DNA of 64,000 bases from Bradyrhizobium sp. U87765 SZCCT0048 (GCF_018131225.1 NZ_JAFCMM010000005.1:1-64000), one strand, 5' to 3'. Shown: positions 8,184-16,428, counted from the stretch's first letter. Program-made: numbers and translations. The notes: generated by a model from the letters alone, not told the origin.

Positions 8184-8624
8184 ATGCGCTTCATCGTCGT
8201 CTTGCTGCTCTCGTTGTTCGCCGTGACCAGTGCCCGTGCGGATCTGCACATCACGCGCGACCACGGCGGCTATGTCGAGGAGTACAAGGCGAAGTACGAG
8301 AACATCCGCCGGACCGGCCAGCGCGTCATCATCGACGGCATCTGCAATTCGGCCTGCACGCTGGTGTTCGGCATCGTGCCGATGAACAAGATCTGCGTCA
8401 CGCCCCGCGCCAGCCTCGGCTTCCACCAGGCCTACTACGACAAGGCCTTCACCTTCGGCATCAAGGTGACGAGCTATGAAGGCACCTCGGACCTGATGTC
8501 CTACTATCCGAACACGGTGAAGGACTGGATCCGCCGCAACGGCGGTCTCACGCCGGAGATGAAGAAGATCAAGAACGGCTCCGAGCTCTGGAAGATCGTC
8601 GATCCCTGTCCGGAAGATTTCTGA
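8184..8624 (+). CDS. Secreted ClpP-like small protein (putative Ser-His hydrolase)
   Basis: The start is placed at 8184 because the residues from there form a clean Sec signal peptide (MRFIVVLLLSLFAVTSARA) with an AxA cleavage site. The mature part is about 127 residues. It contains DGICNSACTLVFG with Ser56 and ASLGFHQAYYD with His81. The Ser-to-His spacing of 25 and the sequence setting resemble the ClpP/crotonase-fold peptidases (Ser97 and His122 in E. coli ClpP). Cysteines 54, 58, 71 and 142 could form disulfides in the periplasm. Similar small proteins are common and uncharacterised in rhizobia. Activity is inferred, and an acid third residue is not evident. Confidence 0.75.
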   Translation: MRFIVVLLLSLFAVTSARADLHITRDHGGYVEEYKAKYENIRRTGQRVIIDGICNSACTLVFGIVPMNKICVTPRASLGFHQAYYDKAFTFGIKVTSYEGTSDLMSYYPNTVKDWIRRNGGLTPEMKKIKNGSELWKIVDPCPEDF

Positions 8625-8663
8625 GCGGGCGCGGCGCCTCACGCCCGACGATTTCCTGACGTC

Positions 8664-9575
8664 CTAGGACAGCTTCAGCACGCCGTCCATCACCGGCACG
8701 CAGCGGCCGCCGATCGCGGTGTCCGTGACGGTGCCGCCGCGCTTGACTGCACGGGCCTCGAGCCGGCTCGGCCGTCCCATCTCGACGCCCTGCAGGATGG
8801 TGAGGTCGAGCGTGAGGTCGGCTTCGGGGCGCAACTGCGCCAGCAGGCCGACGAGGGCGACGCCGGCCGAGCCGGTCGCCGGATCCTCGGCAATGCCGTG
8901 CAGCGGCGCGAACATCCGGCAGCGGATGCTGACATGGCCTTCGTCGACGCGGGTGTAGAGCATCACGCTGTTGGTGCTCTCGGCGGCGAAGTGGCGGCTG
9001 AACATGTCGGTGCGTGGCGTTGCCGCGGCCAGCACCGAGCGATCCTTCACCTCGGCGAGGATGAACCGGGCGCCGCAGGAGGCGATGCAGGGCATGTGAC
9101 GATCGAGCGCGATCGCGTCCGGCGGCAGGGTGCACGCGGCCGCGATGGTCTCCGGCGCGATCCGCTTGCCGAGCGACAGCGGCTGCGGCGCGGCGACACG
9201 GGCGCCGGCGACATCCGTGCCGTCGCGCAGCAGGTCGATGGCGACGAGGCCGGCCTGTTCCTCGAACACCAGCCGGTCGCCGCGGATCGGCCGGCCGCAG
9301 GCTTCGCCGGCGCGTCCCAGCACGAACGCGGTGCCGACATTGGGATGGCCGGCGAACGGCATCTCGAAGCGTGGTGTGAAGATGCGCACTTCGGCGGTGT
9401 GCGCGGCGTCTTTCGGCGGGCGCACGAAGGCGGTTTCCGACAGGTTGAACTCGGCGGCGATGGCCTGCATCTGCTCGGTCGTAAGGGCGCCGGCGTCGTC
9501 GCGCACCACGGCGAGCGGGTTGCCACCGAACTGCGTCGTGGTGAACACATCGACGGTGGTGAAGCTGAGGTTCAT
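8664..9575 (-). CDS. PhzF-family isomerase-like protein
   Basis: The 303-residue protein has the two-domain diaminopimelate-epimerase-like fold of PhzF. It opens with VDVFTTTQFGGNPLAVV and carries the catalytic glutamate in FNLSETAFV (Glu47). Further family marks are the TPRFEMPFAGHPNVGTAF loop and the late GIAEDPATGSA anion-binding loop. PhzF itself isomerises dihydro-3-hydroxyanthranilate in phenazine synthesis. No other phenazine gene is here, so this is one of the widespread homologues of unknown substrate. ATG 9575 was chosen because the fold begins there. It stands alone on the minus strand, 160 bp from the stop of the formaldehyde dehydrogenase gene. Confidence 0.9.
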   Translation of the reverse strand: MNLSFTTVDVFTTTQFGGNPLAVVRDDAGALTTEQMQAIAAEFNLSETAFVRPPKDAAHTAEVRIFTPRFEMPFAGHPNVGTAFVLGRAGEACGRPIRGDRLVFEEQAGLVAIDLLRDGTDVAGARVAAPQPLSLGKRIAPETIAAACTLPPDAIALDRHMPCIASCGARFILAEVKDRSVLAAATPRTDMFSRHFAAESTNSVMLYTRVDEGHVSIRCRMFAPLHGIAEDPATGSAGVALVGLLAQLRPEADLTLDLTILQGVEMGRPSRLEARAVKRGGTVTDTAIGGRCVPVMDGVLKLS

Positions 9576-9735
9576 CGAACGTCGCCTGGAAAGGGGGATG
9601 AGCCCGTGGCTCACCCCGCGGAGATGTTGCGGGTGGCTGCGCATCGGCGGCGCCGCCACCCGGTCAACATGGGCGTACGCCGCGCCCGCTGCAAGATGGA
9701 CATTGCCTTCGGTGCATTCGGCGCGTGCCGCGTCG

Positions 9736-10863
9736 TCAGAACGTGACGACGCTGCGGATCGATTCACCCTTGTGCATCAGGTCGAACGCCTTGTTGATGT
9801 CGCTGAGCGGCATCACGTGGGTGATCATCGGATCGATCTCGATCTTGCCCTGCATGTACCAGTCGACGATCTTCGGCACGTCGGTGCGGCCGCGGGCGCC
9901 GCCGAACGCCGTGCCCTTCCACGTCCGGCCGGTGACCAGCTGGAACGGGCGCGTCGCGATCTCGGCGCCGGCGGGCGCCACGCCGATGACAATCGACTGG
10001 CCCCAGCCGCGATGGCAGGCTTCGAGCGCCTGGCGCATCACCGTGACATTGCCGGTGCAGTCGAAGGTGTAGTCGGCGCCGCCGATCTGGTCGGCGGGCG
10101 TCTTCGTCATGTTGACGAGATGGGCGACGAGATCCTTGCCGACCTCCTTCGGGTTGACGAAATGCGTCATGCCGAAGCGCTCTCCCCACGCCTTGCGGTC
10201 GTTGTTGAGGTCGACACCGATGATCATGTCGGCGCCGGCAAGGCGCAGGCCCTGCAGCACGTTGAGACCGATGCCGCCGAGGCCGAACACGATCGCCTTG
10301 GCGCCGGGCTCGACCCTGGCGGTGTTGATCACCGCGCCGATGCCGGTGGTGACGCCGCAGCCGATGTAGCAGACCTTGTCGAAGGGGGCGTCCTCGCGGA
10401 TCTTGGCGAGCGCGATCTCCGGCAGCACCGTGTAGTTGGCGAAGGTCGAGGTGCCCATGTAGTGGTGCACCGGCTTGCCCTCGAACGAGAAGCGCGAGGT
10501 GCCGTCGGGCATCAGGCCCTGGCCCTGGGTGGCGCGGATCGCGGTGCACAGGTTGGTCTTGCGCGACAGGCACGACGGGCACTGGCGGCATTCCGGCGTG
10601 TACAGCGGAATGACATGGTCGCCCTTCCGGAGGCTGGTGACGCCGGGGCCGACATCGACCACGACGCCCGCGCCCTCATGGCCGAGGATGGCCGGGAACA
10701 GGCCCTCGGGATCGGCGCCGGACAGGGTGAATTCGTCGGTGTGGCAGACGCCGGTCGCCTTGATCTCGACCAGCACTTCGCCCGCGCGCGGTCCTTCGAG
10801 CTGAACGGTGGTGACCTCGAGCGGTTTCCCGGCGGCGATGGCAATGGCGGCACGAACGTCCAT
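9736..10863 (-). CDS. frmA: S-(hydroxymethyl)glutathione dehydrogenase / class III alcohol dehydrogenase
   Basis: The 375-residue zinc-dependent dehydrogenase oxidises the glutathione adduct of formaldehyde to S-formylglutathione with NAD. The catalytic-zinc segment GVCHTDEFTLSGADPEG and GHEGAGVV, the structural-zinc cysteines in PECRQCPSCLSRKTNLC, and the class III signature TQGQGLMPDGTSRFS are all present. A Rossmann motif (VFGLGGIGLNVLQG) lies near residue 200. Length and order are normal for the family. Start ATG 10863 matches the family N-terminus. S-formylglutathione hydrolase is not adjacent. Two inverted repeats lie upstream in the gap shared with the divergent EamA gene. Confidence 0.95.
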   Translation of the reverse strand: MDVRAAIAIAAGKPLEVTTVQLEGPRAGEVLVEIKATGVCHTDEFTLSGADPEGLFPAILGHEGAGVVVDVGPGVTSLRKGDHVIPLYTPECRQCPSCLSRKTNLCTAIRATQGQGLMPDGTSRFSFEGKPVHHYMGTSTFANYTVLPEIALAKIREDAPFDKVCYIGCGVTTGIGAVINTARVEPGAKAIVFGLGGIGLNVLQGLRLAGADMIIGVDLNNDRKAWGERFGMTHFVNPKEVGKDLVAHLVNMTKTPADQIGGADYTFDCTGNVTVMRQALEACHRGWGQSIVIGVAPAGAEIATRPFQLVTGRTWKGTAFGGARGRTDVPKIVDWYMQGKIEIDPMITHVMPLSDINKAFDLMHKGESIRSVVTF

Positions 10864-10897
10864 GGCGTTTCCTTGCGAAGCTGGTGGTGGCGACTTG

Positions 10898-10961
10898 AGA
10901 CTGTCCACGTGTGACAGTCTGGCGCAACTCCGCCCGGGGTCTGCGTTTTCGCCCGGGCGGA
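10898..10961. promoter_or_regulatory. Two inverted repeats in the frmA/EamA divergent gap
   Basis: AGACTGTC (10898-10905) and GACAGTCT (10913-10920) form a perfect 8-bp dyad around CACGTGT. A second perfect dyad, TCCGCCCGGG (10929-10938) and CCCGGGCGGA (10952-10961), follows. The first looks like an operator 35 bp from the frmA start. The second is GC-rich and could be an RNA hairpin or operator. No regulator gene is adjacent. Confidence 0.45.
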
Positions 10962-11016
10962 CCTGCGTGATTTCAGATTGCAGGCCATCGCATCATAAGG
11001 CAATCAGTGCAACATC

Positions 11017-11895
11017 ATGAAGCCTGCGATGACAAATTTCGCCGTGAGAGCGGCGCCGGCATTGTTTGTGGTGCTGTGGAGCACCGGCTTCATTGCGACC
11101 AAGCTCGCCCTGAGCGGGGCGGAGCCGCTGACGTGGCTGACGCTGCGGATGACGATCACGATCTGTCTTCTGCTGGTCATCGTCGGCTTGACCGGGGCGC
11201 GCTGGCCGCGCGGCCGCCAGATCCTGCACAGTGCGGTTGCCGGCCTGCTGGTGCACGGCGTCTATCTCGCCGGCGTGACGCTCGCCATCGGTCACTCGAT
11301 CCCGGCCGGGCTATCGGCCCTGATTCCCGGGCTGCAACCGATTCTGACCTCGACACTGGCCAGCCGTTTCCTCGGCGAGCGCGTGACGCCGCTGCAATGG
11401 TGCGGTCTGCTCCTGGGGCTCGTCGGCGTCCTGCTGGTCCTGCACAACCGTTCGCTGTCCGGGCAGGCGGGCTGGGGCATGGTGGCCTCGGTGGCGTCGC
11501 TGATCGGCATCACGCTCGGCACGCTGTACCAGAAGCGCTTCTCCGGCCAGATCGACTGGCGCACGGGCAACATCGTGCAGTACGCCGCGGCGGGTGTCTG
11601 TTTCGGCATCGGCGCGCTGCTGTTCGAGGACCGCACCATTCACTGGCACGCGCAGTTCGTGCTGGCCGCGGCATGGTCGACCCTGGTGCTGTCGGTCGGC
11701 TCGATCGCGCTGCTGTACTGGCTGATCCGCCGCTCCGGCGCGACGCAGATGGCGAGCCTGTTCTATCTGGTCCCGGCCGTGACCGCGGTGTTCGCCTTCC
11801 TGCTGTTCGACGAACGCCTCGATGCCATCTCGCTCGCCGGCATGCTGCTGTGCGCCGTCGGCGTGGTGATCGTCAACCGCGCTTCGGCGCGCTGA
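11017..11895 (+). CDS. EamA-family (DMT superfamily) transporter
   Basis: This 292-residue inner-membrane protein has about ten hydrophobic segments arranged as two EamA repeats (about residues 8-138 and 150-288). Typical marks are FVVLWSTGFIATKLAL in helix 1, the GLSALIPGLQPILTS loop before helix 4, and the repeat-2 counterpart MASLFYLVPAVTAVFAFLLFDE. DMT proteins usually export amino acids or other small metabolites. The substrate is not predictable. It is divergent from frmA and followed 95 bp later by a membrane protein gene on the same strand. Confidence 0.92.
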   Translation: MKPAMTNFAVRAAPALFVVLWSTGFIATKLALSGAEPLTWLTLRMTITICLLLVIVGLTGARWPRGRQILHSAVAGLLVHGVYLAGVTLAIGHSIPAGLSALIPGLQPILTSTLASRFLGERVTPLQWCGLLLGLVGVLLVLHNRSLSGQAGWGMVASVASLIGITLGTLYQKRFSGQIDWRTGNIVQYAAAGVCFGIGALLFEDRTIHWHAQFVLAAAWSTLVLSVGSIALLYWLIRRSGATQMASLFYLVPAVTAVFAFLLFDERLDAISLAGMLLCAVGVVIVNRASAR

Positions 11896-11990
11896 TCCGG
11901 ACCAGCGCCGCTCCCTTCCGCTTTCCCGGCAACTGCGTCATTGTTGCGGCGAATCGCAACGAGTCGGGGAGCAAACCCCGGGGGACGACC

Positions 11991-12578
11991 ATGCCGGCCA
12001 ATCTGACCTGGGAGATCTTTCTTCACGTCCGTATCATCATGGGCGTGGTCATCGGCCTCAGCATCGCGCGTCTGCTCAACGGCGCTTCCCGTTTCGTCCA
12101 GCATCCGACCGCGCTGAAGATCTCCTGGATCCATCTGTGCTGGGTGGCGATCATGCTGATGTCGCTGGTGCACTTCTGGTGGTGGGAGTTCTGGCTGTCC
12201 GCCATCAAGCATTGGACGGTCGAGATCTATCTTGTGCTGTTCGGCTACACGCTCGTCCTCTACCTGCTGTGCACGCTGCTGTTTCCCGACGACATCAAGG
12301 AATACAGCGGCTACGAGGAGTACTTCATCTCGCGCCGCCGCTGGTTCTTCGGGCTGCTCGCGCTGACCTTCATCTTCGATCTCGCCGACACGGTGGTGAA
12401 GGGGCCCGGACATATCGATCTTTTCGGGCTGGAGTATTTCATCCGCACCGCGGCCTATTTCGTGCTCTGCGGCGTCGCCATGATCACGCCGAACCGCAGA
12501 TTCCACGCGCTGTTCGCGATCGGCGCATTGATCTACCAGACGAGCTGGATCGTCCGCCATTTCGAGACGCTGAACTGA
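11991..12578 (+). CDS. Uncharacterised multi-spanning membrane protein
   Basis: I do not recognise a named family. The 195-residue protein has about five or six hydrophobic helices (starting near residues 10, 43, 72, 110, 140 and 165), a tryptophan-rich stretch (HFWWWEFWLSAIKHW) and a cytoplasmic-looking charged loop (FPDDIKEYSGYEEYFISRRR). It starts at an ATG preceded by GGGGGACGACC. It follows the EamA gene with a 95-bp gap and converges on photolyase. Coding character is convincing, with consistent helices and charged loops; function is unknown. Confidence 0.8.
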   Translation: MPANLTWEIFLHVRIIMGVVIGLSIARLLNGASRFVQHPTALKISWIHLCWVAIMLMSLVHFWWWEFWLSAIKHWTVEIYLVLFGYTLVLYLLCTLLFPDDIKEYSGYEEYFISRRRWFFGLLALTFIFDLADTVVKGPGHIDLFGLEYFIRTAAYFVLCGVAMITPNRRFHALFAIGALIYQTSWIVRHFETLN

Positions 12579-12615
12579 CGGCTGCGGGCACAGCTGCCGC
12601 GCGGACGTTGCCGCG

Positions 12616-14079
12616 TCAATCGCGCGTTTTGGCGTAGGCCGCGAGCGCGCGAGCGCGTGCGGCAGGGTGGTCGACGATCGGCTCGGGATAGGTGTCGCCG
12701 AGCCGCACACCCGCGCTCGCCAGCTCCAGCGGCGTTGCGTTCCACGGCTGATGGATCAGCTTGCGCGGCAATTGCGCCAGTTCCGGCACCCACCTCGTGA
12801 CATAGACCCCGTCGGGATCGAACTTCTCGCCCTGCAGCACCGGGTTGAAGATCCGGAAGTAGGGCGCGGCGTCGGCGCCACAGCCGGCGACCCACTGCCA
12901 GTTCGCCGGATTGCTGCCGGGGTCGGCGTCGACCAGCGTGTCCCAGAACCAGGCCTCTCCGGCGCGCCAGTCGATCAGCAGGTGCTTGCACAGGAACGAG
13001 GCCACCACCATGCGCACGCGGTTGTGCATCACGCCGGTGTGCCAGAGTTCGCGCATGCCGGCGTCGACGATGGGGTAGCCGGTGCGGCCGCGTTGCCACG
13101 CCGCGAGCGCGGCCGGGTCGCTGCGCCAGGGAAAGGCATCGAACGAGGCCTGGATGTTGCGCGCGGCGAGATCGACATGGTCGTACAGCAAGTGACGGCA
13201 GAACTCGCGCCAGCCGAGTTCGCTGAGGAACTTGTCGACGTCGCGCCCGATCGCCGGCCGCTCCGCGGCGGCAAAGCGCGCGGCATGCCAGACCTGGCGC
13301 GGGCTGATCTCGCCGAAACGCAGATGCGGCGACAGGCCCGAGGTCGCGGGACGGTCCGGCCGGTCACGCTCGCTCGCGTACCCCGCGATGGCATCGTCGA
13401 GAAAATGGTTCAGGCGCGCCTGCGCCGCCGCTTCGCCGACGGTCCAGGTCTCGCGCAGGCCGCCGGCCCAGTCCGGTCGTGTCGGCTCGAGATCCCAGCG
13501 GGCGAGGTCGTCGCGGGCGGGACGGGTGAGGGGCGGGATCAGCGCGGGGACCGGCAGCGGGCGCGGCGCTTCGCCGCGGCCGAGAACCCGGTTCCAGAAT
13601 GGTGTGAACACCTTCAGGCCGCGGCCTTCCTTGGTCCGCACGTCGGCCGGGCGCACCAGCAGATCGCCGCGAAAGCTTTTCCAGGTGAGACCGGCCTGCG
13701 CGAGCGCATCGCCGACATCGCCGGCGACCCGCGCGACAGGGGCGATGTCGATCTCGTTCCAGAACACCTCTGCCGCGCCCGTTTCGCGGGCGACCGCCGG
13801 TACCACCTCCGCCGCGCGACCACGGCGCAACACCAGCGGTACGCCCTGCGCCGCAAGGCTCGCGGCGAGGCTCCTCAGCGACTGTGCCAGCCACCAGCGC
13901 GCCGCGCCGCCGAGAGGGCGGGCCTGTGGCGGATTGAGCGCGGCGCTGGTCTCGTCGAGCACGTAGAGGCCGACCACCGGCGCGCCACGCGCGGCCGCGG
14001 CCGACAGCGCGGCGTTGTCGGACAGGCGCAGGTCGTCGCGAAACCAGACCAGGGTGGGGGAAGCGTCAGGGGAAGCCAA
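12616..14079 (-). CDS. phrB: Deoxyribodipyrimidine photolyase (CPD photolyase / cryptochrome family)
   Basis: The 487-residue enzyme uses blue light to split pyrimidine dimers. The N-terminal antenna-chromophore domain begins LVWFRDDLRLSDNAAL. The C-terminal FAD domain carries GRTGYPIVDAGMRELWHTG and MHNRVRMVVASFL, and then the DPGSNPANWQWVAGCGADAAPYFRIFNP region, all family signatures. The frame has no ATG near the domain start. A TTG at 14077-14079 gives a normal-length protein beginning MASPDASPTLVWF, though it lacks a clear ribosome site. The next upstream ATG would overlap the divergent DUF2177 gene. The neighbouring DUF2177 gene suggests light-stress control. Confidence 0.93.
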   Translation of the reverse strand: MASPDASPTLVWFRDDLRLSDNAALSAAAARGAPVVGLYVLDETSAALNPPQARPLGGAARWWLAQSLRSLAASLAAQGVPLVLRRGRAAEVVPAVARETGAAEVFWNEIDIAPVARVAGDVGDALAQAGLTWKSFRGDLLVRPADVRTKEGRGLKVFTPFWNRVLGRGEAPRPLPVPALIPPLTRPARDDLARWDLEPTRPDWAGGLRETWTVGEAAAQARLNHFLDDAIAGYASERDRPDRPATSGLSPHLRFGEISPRQVWHAARFAAAERPAIGRDVDKFLSELGWREFCRHLLYDHVDLAARNIQASFDAFPWRSDPAALAAWQRGRTGYPIVDAGMRELWHTGVMHNRVRMVVASFLCKHLLIDWRAGEAWFWDTLVDADPGSNPANWQWVAGCGADAAPYFRIFNPVLQGEKFDPDGVYVTRWVPELAQLPRKLIHQPWNATPLELASAGVRLGDTYPEPIVDHPAARARALAAYAKTRD

Positions 14080-14218
14080 GGGCAGCCAATCCGTTCGTGG
14101 GCCGGCAGGGTGGGAGAGCAAGGGGCAAAAAGCAATGTGCAAATCATGCAGATGCACTGAAACCCGAACGACGGTTCGTCGTATATGTGTCGGCAATCCG
14201 CCGCGGGGGGAACGAACC

Positions 14219-14617
14219 ATGAAGCGCACCATCACGCTGTATCTTGCGACCGTCGCGGTGCTGGTGCCCCTCGATATCCTGTTCCTCGGCGTTGTCGCCA
14301 AGAGCTTCTTCGTCGCCGAGGTCGGCGACATGCTCGGCACGGTTCGTCCGCTGCCCGCGGTGCTGTTCTATCTGCTGTATGCCGCCGGCGTTGTCGTCTT
14401 TGTCAGCGGCGCGGCGAATGGCGTCGCCACCACATTGCAGCGCGGTGCGCTGTTCGGCCTGTTTTGCTACGCGACCTTCGATCTCACGGCGCTGGCGCTG
14501 CTGAGGCACTGGAGCTGGCCTGTCGCCGTCCTCGACATTGGCTGGGGTATGGTTGCGACCGCGCTGTCGTCGAGTGCGAGTGTCCTCGTCGCCAATGCCC
14601 TGACGTCGCGAAACTGA
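14219..14617 (+). CDS. DUF2177 family membrane protein
   Basis: The 132-residue protein has four hydrophobic helices and the DUF2177 marks: a start of KRTITLYLATVAVLVPLDILFLG and the central GALFGLFCYATFDLTALALL. Function is unknown; members are often found next to photolyase and cyclopropane-fatty-acid genes in light or singlet-oxygen responses, to my recollection. The divergent photolyase gene 139 bp away fits that. The gap contains a short dyad, CGAAC-GACG-GTTCG (14165-14178). It is followed by a hairpin terminator. Confidence 0.88.
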   Translation: MKRTITLYLATVAVLVPLDILFLGVVAKSFFVAEVGDMLGTVRPLPAVLFYLLYAAGVVVFVSGAANGVATTLQRGALFGLFCYATFDLTALALLRHWSWPVAVLDIGWGMVATALSSSASVLVANALTSRN

Positions 14618-14624
14618 CGGCACG

Positions 14625-14650
14625 AAAAAGGGGCCGCTGCGAGCGGCCCC
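14625..14650 (-). terminator. Rho-independent terminator (peroxiredoxin gene, possibly bidirectional)
   Basis: GGGGCCGCT and AGCGGCCCC (14630-14650) make a 9-bp stem with a 3-nt loop. On the minus strand the stem is followed by five U (14625-14629), so it best serves the minus-strand peroxiredoxin gene. On the plus strand only a short TT follows, ending the DUF2177 transcript less efficiently. Confidence 0.8.
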
Positions 14651-14676
14651 TTGTGATTGTCGTCGTGCGGCCCGGC

Positions 14677-15336
14677 TTACTTCGGCTGCGGCACGATGCG
14701 GATGTAGGGCTTCGGCGCCTTCCAGCCGTCGGGATAGATCGTCTTGGCTTCATCGTCGCTCACCGAGCCGGCGATGATGACGTCCTCGCCCTGCTTCCAG
14801 TTGGCGGGGGTGGCGACGCGATGCTTGGCGGTGAGCTGCAGGGAATCGATCACCCGCAGGATCTCGTCGAAGTTGCGGCCGGTGGTCATCGGATAGGCCA
14901 GCGCGAGCTTCACCTTCTTGTCCGGGCCGATGACGAACACCGTGCGCACGGTGGCGTTGTCGGCTGCGGTGCGGTTGTTGGCGTCACCGGTCGTGCTGGC
15001 CGGCAGCATGTTGTAGAGCTTCGACACCACGAGGTCGGTGTCGCCGACCATCGGGTAGTTCGGCGCCGCGCCCTGGGTCTCGCGGATGTCCTCGGCCCAC
15101 AGCGCGTGCTTGGTGACGGGGTCGACGCTGAGGCCGAGCAGCTTGACGCCGCGCTTGTCGAATTCCCCCTTCAGGCGCGCCAGCGTGCCGAGCTCGGTGG
15201 TGCAGACCGGGGTGAAGTCCTTGGGGTGCGAGAACAGCAGCGCCCAGCTGTCGCCGATCCAGTCGTGAAACTTGATCCGGCCATCGGTGGTCTCGGCTTC
15301 GAAGTCCGGCGCAACGGCGCCAATTTGCAGTGTCAT
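14677..15336 (-). CDS. 1-Cys peroxiredoxin (Prx6-type)
   Basis: The 219-residue thiol peroxidase reduces H2O2 and organic peroxides. The peroxidatic cysteine lies in HPKDFTPVCTTELG (Cys45), with the DWIGDSWALLFS strand before it. The C-terminal extension typical of Prx6 enzymes (PTP-type AYPMTTGRNFDEILRVIDSLQ) is present. No resolving cysteine is evident, in keeping with the 1-Cys class. ATG 15336 is preceded by AGGAGGCGG. It converges on the DUF2177 gene across a terminator. It probably protects the cytoplasm together with the nearby light-stress genes, which is only a positional argument. Confidence 0.95.
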   Translation of the reverse strand: MTLQIGAVAPDFEAETTDGRIKFHDWIGDSWALLFSHPKDFTPVCTTELGTLARLKGEFDKRGVKLLGLSVDPVTKHALWAEDIRETQGAAPNYPMVGDTDLVVSKLYNMLPASTTGDANNRTAADNATVRTVFVIGPDKKVKLALAYPMTTGRNFDEILRVIDSLQLTAKHRVATPANWKQGEDVIIAGSVSDDEAKTIYPDGWKAPKPYIRIVPQPK

Positions 15337-15702
15337 GTCCGCCTCCTGTGAACTGCTCCGCGGCAGGTATAAGCCTGCTTGCGCGGCTGCGGAACAGGGG
15401 CTGTGCAAAGGACAAGATCATTGCCCGGCGGGCGTCCCGGCCAGCACCGTTGTGCTGCCGATCGGCATTGGCGGAGATGACTATTTGTTCAGAAAACCGT
15501 GTCCGGTGCCCTGATTTCTCCTCACCCGCGCCCCAACTGCGCCGGGCCGCCTTGGGATAGCGTCACCGGCCGGAGATGAACCCTGGCCGGCCGGACTGCG
15601 ACCAATCTGCAACCCGTCGAATTGAAGTGTTCACAAACACGTTTCGTTAACTTTTGATTCACGGCCGCGTGGAAAATCAAGGCCTGAACCAACCAAACAG
15701 AA
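15337..15702. other. Intergenic region, no gene seen
   Basis: These 366 bases separate the divergent peroxiredoxin and 15.7-kb genes. A small dyad GCAGG-N6-CCTGC lies about 30 bp upstream of the peroxiredoxin start. The last 90 bases, before 15703, are AT-richer and are the likely promoter of the following gene. Short frames here lack coding character. Confidence 0.5.
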
Positions 15703-16305
15703 ATGCCGAGAACTGTCATGACTGCCGCCGCCGGAACCCTGACCGACCTCATCCGCACCATCGAAACCTCGCCGATCGTGGACCGCGCCGACGCAGCGCA
15801 GGCCCTGGCTGTCGTGCGCGACGGCGTGCTGACCGGAGAGGGGCCCACCGCTGCCGGACGCGTCCATTTTTCCCGGTCGCTGGATACCGGGGACTACACC
15901 TGGTGCAACCGTATCCTGACCTCGAAGGCGCTCGACAGCCAGCCGGTCAGCCGCGCCGAGGCCGAGGTGCTGTTCGAGATCAACGATGCCGCCACCGAGC
16001 GCATGGACGAGGGCCGCTTCGACGACCTCTTTGCCAAGGCGATCGTGCACCACGCCGCGTCCGCCTCGGGCCTGCCGGTGCCGGCGCGCGCCGTGGCGCT
16101 GTCGCCGGAGACCGCGATCGAGAGCTGGGCGCCCACCACGGCGGTCGGCGTCAACATCGAGGTGCTGGAGTGGATCGCCGCCCAGATGCGCGGCAAGCGT
16201 CGCAACAACCGCAAGCTGCTCGCGGTCGTCACCGCGCTGATCGGCGCCGCCACCACGCTGCCGCTGGCGCAGGCGCTGCCGGGCATGCTCGACTTCAGCA
16301 TGTGA
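15703..16305 (+). CDS. Uncharacterised protein with a C-terminal membrane segment
   Basis: I do not recognise this 200-residue protein. Most of it is soluble and acidic, with alternating helices (for example SRAEAEVLFEINDAATER and FDDLFAKAIVHHAASASGL). A basic patch (RGKRRNNRK) precedes a single hydrophobic segment, LLAVVTALIGAATTLPLAQA, near the end, so a tail-anchored topology is possible. The ATG at 15718 is an alternative start, and neither has a strong ribosome site. The gene stands alone between divergent peroxiredoxin and a bidirectional terminator. A metal- or tellurite-resistance TerB-like fold is conceivable but not shown. Confidence 0.75.
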   Translation: MPRTVMTAAAGTLTDLIRTIETSPIVDRADAAQALAVVRDGVLTGEGPTAAGRVHFSRSLDTGDYTWCNRILTSKALDSQPVSRAEAEVLFEINDAATERMDEGRFDDLFAKAIVHHAASASGLPVPARAVALSPETAIESWAPTTAVGVNIEVLEWIAAQMRGKRRNNRKLLAVVTALIGAATTLPLAQALPGMLDFSM

Positions 16306-16370
16306 GGATCGCCAGGCGGCTCGCCCCCGCCGCCGGCTGGTCGTCCAGGTCGTCGAAAACAACATCAAAA

Positions 16371-16400
16371 AAGCCCCGGTTCTTCGAACCGGGGCTTTTT
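16371..16400. terminator. Bidirectional rho-independent terminator
   Basis: AAGCCCCGGTTC (16371-16382) and GAACCGGGGCTT (16386-16397) form a 12-bp stem with a TTC loop. It is flanked by A-runs on the left and T-runs on the right, so it can end both the plus-strand 15.7-kb gene and the minus-strand phosphatase-family gene. Confidence 0.93.
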
Positions 16401-16428
16401 GGTTGTGGGGCGTGATGGGCGCCGCTGC

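Noticed and set aside
8664..9575. Phenazine biosynthesis cluster suggested by the PhzF-like gene
   Set aside because: No phzA-G partner genes are present; PhzF homologues are widespread with other roles.
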